Below, in pieces: positions 60,902 to 64,000 of a stretch of DNA of 64,000 nucleotides; position 1 is the first letter of the stretch; every line of letters starts with the position of its first letter. Position numbers and translations under genes: made by a program. Below the pieces are notes generated by a model. It was not told where the DNA came from and ran no database searches. It was given only the letters and a program-made list of their open reading frames with translations. The DNA is from Cellulomonas sp. KH9. GTDB lineage: Bacteria; Actinomycetota; Actinomycetes; Actinomycetales; Cellulomonadaceae. The DNA lies in NCBI RefSeq assembly GCF_900114185.1, contig NZ_FOSE01000003.1, positions 186,001 to 250,000 on the forward strand, read 5' to 3'.

Positions 60902-60998
60902 GCCCCACGCTAGCCCGCCGGGGTCGCGCGGACCCGCCAGGAGGGCGGCCACCGCGCGTCGGGAGCCGCGGGGTGCGGCGGTCCGGTGCGGTCGGACG

Positions 60999-61721
60999 TC
61001 AGAGCAGCGGCAGCATGCGCCCGAGGTCGGGGACGGCGTCCGACGTGTAGCGCGCCTGCAGCGCGAGGGCCAGCTCGTCGACGTCGTACGGCGTGCGGCC
61101 GGTGGCCAGGCGCACCCAGCGCCGCGCGTCGACGACCTCCAGGTCCCACCCGCCGCGGGCGCGGACGATCGCCAGCAGCTCGTCCGCGACGAGCGCCAGC
61201 GCGCCGGGCTCCACCGGGTCGGCCACGGCGTCCGCGCCGCGCGCCCGCCGCACCGAGCGGTACAGGTCGTCACCGTGCACGACGAGCTCGACCAGGCGGG
61301 ACACCGTCATGGTGGACAGTCGGACCGGGCCGCGGCGGGCCTGCACCACCGGGTCCCCGTCGCCCAGCGCGTCGAGGGCGGCGAAGCCCGCACGGGCGGA
61401 CGCCGTGACGTACGCGACCGGGTCCGCGGCGTGCTCGGTCGCCAGGCGGCGGGTCGTCTCGGCGACGTCCTGCGCCCGGTTCCGGTACGACCCGAGGTAC
61501 TCGCCCAGGGTCAGCGGGACGGTGCCCGCGGGCTGCGGCGTGCAGACCGCCAGCGCGTCCATCGCCCGGCCCAGGTGCGCCCACAGCTCGACGATGCTCC
61601 ACCCGTCGAGGACCGACGCCTCCCGCCCCAGGCGCGGGTCCGCCATGAGCTCGACCCAGTCGTGCAGGCGCTCCCACTGGGCGCGCAGGGCGGTGGCGGC
61701 GGTCGCGACGTCGACGGACAT
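60999..61721 (-). CDS. Mycothiol-dependent maleylpyruvate isomerase-like DinB-fold protein
   Basis: This 240-residue protein has the DinB/MDMPI N-terminal four-helix fold: LRAQWERLHDWVELM, the metal-region motif WSIVELWAHLGRAMDAL, and VSRLVELVVHGDDLYRSV carrying the third His. The C-terminal part (VDARRWVRLATGRTPYDVDE) resembles an SCP2-like MDMPI domain. Such proteins use mycothiol, the actinobacterial thiol, in isomerase or transferase reactions. ATG 61721 is preferred over an upstream in-frame start. Substrate unknown. Confidence 0.82.
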   Translation of the reverse strand: MSVDVATAATALRAQWERLHDWVELMADPRLGREASVLDGWSIVELWAHLGRAMDALAVCTPQPAGTVPLTLGEYLGSYRNRAQDVAETTRRLATEHAADPVAYVTASARAGFAALDALGDGDPVVQARRGPVRLSTMTVSRLVELVVHGDDLYRSVRRARGADAVADPVEPGALALVADELLAIVRARGGWDLEVVDARRWVRLATGRTPYDVDELALALQARYTSDAVPDLGRMLPLL

Positions 61722-61782
61722 GCGCCCATGGTGCCGTGCCGGTGGCGCGGACCGCACTCCTGCGCCGGGCGCGCCGGGCGTG

Positions 61783-63084
61783 TCAGTGCGGGCGGGCGGT
61801 CTCCCGCAGGAAGTCCGCGACGTGCCGGCCGACCTGGTCCTCCTCGATGAGGAAGCCGTCGTGCCCGTAGTCGGAGTGCACGTACCGGACCGGCCCCGAC
61901 CCGGGGATCGCGGCCGCCACCCGCTCGGACTGCGCCGGGGTGAACAGCCGGTCGCTGTCGACCGCGATCACCAGGGCCCGCGCCGTGACCTGGGCGAGCG
62001 CAGCCTCCACCCCGCCGCGGTCGCGCCCCAGGTCGTGCGTGATCATGGTGCGCGTGAGCGTGACGTAGGTGTTGGCGTCGAACCGCCGGGACAGCTTGTC
62101 GCCGTGGTGGTCGAGGTACGACTGCACCGCGAACCGGCCGCCCTCCAGCGGGTCCTCGGCGCCCTGCGGGATGCGCCCGAACCGGGTGTCCAGCTCCGCG
62201 GCGGAGCGGTACGTCTGGTGGGCGATCTGCCGGGCGAGCCCGAGCCCGGCGTGCGGGCCCTCGCCGTCGGGCACGTCGTAGTAGTCGCCGCCGCGGTAGC
62301 GCGGGTCGGCGGTGATCGCGGCGAGCTGGGTGTGGAACCCGGCGATCTGGTCGCCCGACGTCTGCGCGCACGTCGCGATCGCGGCGATCGCGTCGACGCG
62401 GTCCGGCGCCGAGGCCGCCCACTCCAGCACGCGGTGCCCGCCCATGGAGGCACCGATGACCAGCGCCCACGAGTCGACGCCCAGCAGGTCCGCCAGGCGC
62501 AGCTCCGCCGCCACCTGGTCGCGGACGCTGAGCAGCGGGAACCGCCCGCCCCAGGGGCGCCCGTCGGGGGCGTCCGACGCGGGGCCCGTCGAGCCCTGGC
62601 ACCCGCCCAGCACGTTGGGTGCGACGACGAACCAGCGGTCGGTGTCGATGGGCGCGCCCGGGCCCACCATCGACTGCCACCACCCGGGCGTCGGGTGCCC
62701 CGGACCCGCGTCACCGGTGACGTGCGAGTCGCCCGTGAGCGCGTGCAGCACCAGCACGGCGTTGCCGCCGTCCTCGTCCAGCTCGCCCCACGTCTCGTAC
62801 GCCAGGCGGACGGCCGGCAGGCGACCGCCCGACTCCAGCTTCAGCGGACCCAGGTCGGCGAACTGCCGGCGGCCCGGGTCGGCGCCGTCGCGCCACGCCG
62901 CGCTCGCGGGCACGGGCGGTCGCTCGGGCAGCGGCCGGCGGCTGCCGAGCGTCCCGCCGCGGCGCGCGCGGCGCCCGACGAGCGGGTCCGGCACGTCGAC
63001 CGGGCCCGCCCCCGGTCCCGACACCGCGGGCGTCGCACGCCGGGCGGGCGCGGGGGTGTCGGGGCGGGGGTCGGGTCGGGTCAT
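61783..63084 (-). CDS. metX: Homoserine O-acetyltransferase
   Basis: This 433-residue alpha/beta-hydrolase-fold enzyme transfers acetyl from acetyl-CoA to homoserine in methionine synthesis. Seen: LVLHALTGDSHVTG, NVLGGCQGSTGPAS, nucleophile Ser213 in VIGASMGGHRVLEW, an acid in AVDSDRLF (Asp376/378), and His408 in SDYGHDGFL. The first 60 residues are an unusual Pro/Arg-rich extension. ATG 63084 begins 37 bases after the metY stop; the pair forms the standard metY-metX operon, giving direct sulfhydrylation of O-acetylhomoserine. Confidence 0.95.
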   Translation of the reverse strand: MTRPDPRPDTPAPARRATPAVSGPGAGPVDVPDPLVGRRARRGGTLGSRRPLPERPPVPASAAWRDGADPGRRQFADLGPLKLESGGRLPAVRLAYETWGELDEDGGNAVLVLHALTGDSHVTGDAGPGHPTPGWWQSMVGPGAPIDTDRWFVVAPNVLGGCQGSTGPASDAPDGRPWGGRFPLLSVRDQVAAELRLADLLGVDSWALVIGASMGGHRVLEWAASAPDRVDAIAAIATCAQTSGDQIAGFHTQLAAITADPRYRGGDYYDVPDGEGPHAGLGLARQIAHQTYRSAAELDTRFGRIPQGAEDPLEGGRFAVQSYLDHHGDKLSRRFDANTYVTLTRTMITHDLGRDRGGVEAALAQVTARALVIAVDSDRLFTPAQSERVAAAIPGSGPVRYVHSDYGHDGFLIEEDQVGRHVADFLRETARPH

Positions 63085-63121
63085 CGTGCGAGCGCCTCTC
63101 GTCGGTGCTGCGGTCGGGGTC

Positions 63122-64000
63122 TCAGGCGCCCTTGGCCGCGCGGAACCCCGCGTCCAGGTCGGCGAGGATGTCGTCGATGTGCTCGATGCCCACCGCGAGG
63201 CGCACGAGTCCCGGGGTGACGCCCGAGAGCGCCTGCTGCTCGGGGGTCAGCTGGCTGTGCGTCGTCGAGGCGGGGTGGATCACCAGGGAGCGCACGTCAC
63301 CGATGTTCGCGACGTTCGAGTGCAGCTCGAGCGCCGAGACGAACGCCTGCCCGGCCGCGGCGCCGCCGTCGAGCTCGAACGCCAGCACGGCGCCCGCGCC
63401 GCGCGGCGCGTACTTGAGCTGGTTGGCGTGCCACGGGCTGGACTCCAGGCCCGCGTAGTGCACGTGCCGGACCTCGTCGCGCGCCTCGAGCCACGCCGCG
63501 ACCTTCTGCGCGTTCTCGACGTGCCGCTCGACGCGCAGCGACAGCGTCTCGATGCCCTGGGCGATGAGGAACGCGTTGAACGGGCTGATCGCCGCACCGA
63601 GGTCGCGCAGCAGCTGGACCCGTGCCTTGAGGATGTAGGACAGGTTGACCCCGAACGCCCCGCCGACGCCCAGGTCCCGTGCGAACACCAGGCCGTCGTA
63701 CGACGGGTCGGGCGTGTTGAAGGCGGGGAACCGCTCGGGGTGCTGGGCGTAGTCGAACGTGCCGCCGTCGACGATCACGCCGCCGATCGCCGTGCCGTGC
63801 CCGCCCAGGTACTTGGTGGCCGAGTGCACGACCACGTCGGCGCCCCACTGCAGGGGGTTGATGAGGTACGGGGTGGCGACCGTGTTGTCGACCACGAGCG
63901 GCACGCCGTGCGCGTGGGCGACGTCGGCGACCAGCTCGATGTCGAGCACGTCGGACTTGGGGTTGGGGATCGTCTCGGCGAAGAACAGCTTGGTGTTCGG
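63122..64000 (-). CDS. metY: O-acetylhomoserine aminocarboxypropyltransferase (sulfhydrylase), 3' part
   Basis: The minus-strand frame is open to the window edge, so the N-terminal third is outside; about 292 residues are visible. It is a Cys/Met-metabolism PLP enzyme that makes homocysteine from O-acetylhomoserine and sulfide. Seen: TKLFFAETIPNPKSDVLDIE, LVVDNTVATPYLINPLQWGA, the PLP Lys in VVHSATKYLGGHG, and the C-terminal SLVIHPASTTHSQLTPEQQ. Upstream of metX in the same operon. A SAM or S-box element, if any, would be beyond the window. Confidence 0.95.
   Translation of the reverse strand, partial: PNTKLFFAETIPNPKSDVLDIELVADVAHAHGVPLVVDNTVATPYLINPLQWGADVVVHSATKYLGGHGTAIGGVIVDGGTFDYAQHPERFPAFNTPDPSYDGLVFARDLGVGGAFGVNLSYILKARVQLLRDLGAAISPFNAFLIAQGIETLSLRVERHVENAQKVAAWLEARDEVRHVHYAGLESSPWHANQLKYAPRGAGAVLAFELDGGAAAGQAFVSALELHSNVANIGDVRSLVIHPASTTHSQLTPEQQALSGVTPGLVRLAVGIEHIDDILADLDAGFRAAKGA

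Overview
This 64-kb window has very high GC content and reads as ordinary chromosome from a Gram-positive actinobacterium. It most resembles Cellulomonas or a close relative. The clues are a GH43 glycosidase, the radA-disA pair, a mycothiol-type DinB protein, an actinobacterial ArgA-like acetyltransferase, a stand-alone 5'-3' exonuclease, an orphan LigD polymerase domain and many leaderless starts. I see no CRISPR array, prophage, insertion sequence, integrase, origin or rRNA. Every gap is under 300 bases. The longest are 46226-46489 (promoter side of the subtilase), 2707-2960 (contains a strong hairpin) and 57180-57406 (divergent promoter region).

Region 1 (1-8348): the 3' end of a GH43 glycosidase, a zinc alcohol dehydrogenase with a small partner, and a glycerol operon glpD-glpF-glpK on the minus strand, facing a divergent SorC-type regulator. 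Region 2 (8384-16612): ArgA-like acetyltransferase, MutY, a membrane-anchored protein, the overlapping radA-disA pair (recombination repair and c-di-AMP), then a TetR-ABC ATPase-ABC permease operon joined by 4-base overlaps. Region 3 (16677-28583): membrane protein, two-component system, PAP2 phosphatase, topA, a Gfo/Idh/MocA oxidoreductase, tmk-holB, a secreted TAP-type hydrolase and tRNA-Thr(CGU) with a 16-bp terminator.

Region 4 (28705-42100) is the least ordinary part. It holds a 63-residue Cys-rich protein, a LiaF-like membrane protein, a frameshifted TfoX-like gene, a DUF3806-like protein with six copies of an AWTPTFVED repeat, a VanY-type peptidase with an odd start, the LigD polymerase domain, a PspC protein, an anti-sigma-type ATPase, an orphan ParA/MinD-like ATPase, an ECF sigma factor with a membrane partner, a 5'-3' exonuclease and a second DUF3806-like protein. 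Region 5 (42101-49624): a 1374-residue secreted subtilase, an HTH protein divergent from a second VanY-type peptidase, and an AAA ATPase that looks like a LuxR-type regulator without its DNA-binding end. Region 6 (49696-64000): OsmC protein, two MFS exporters (one with a divergent TetR and two clear operators), a YdiJ-like FAD/Fe-S dehydrogenase, a thiamine-binding-type protein, a candidate RAMA-domain protein, a three-gene minus-strand cluster, and the metY-metX pair cut by the window end.

Two patterns run through the window. First, more than a dozen genes have a TANNNT -10 hexamer 6-7 bases before ATG/GTG, as expected for leaderless mRNAs; I used this to choose starts. Second, six-codon (18-bp) tandem repeats recur in unrelated genes. 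No complete new multi-gene system is evident. The best leads are the repeat-bearing DUF3806-like proteins, the RAMA-domain protein, the frameshifted TfoX-like gene and the apparent ATC start at 31801.
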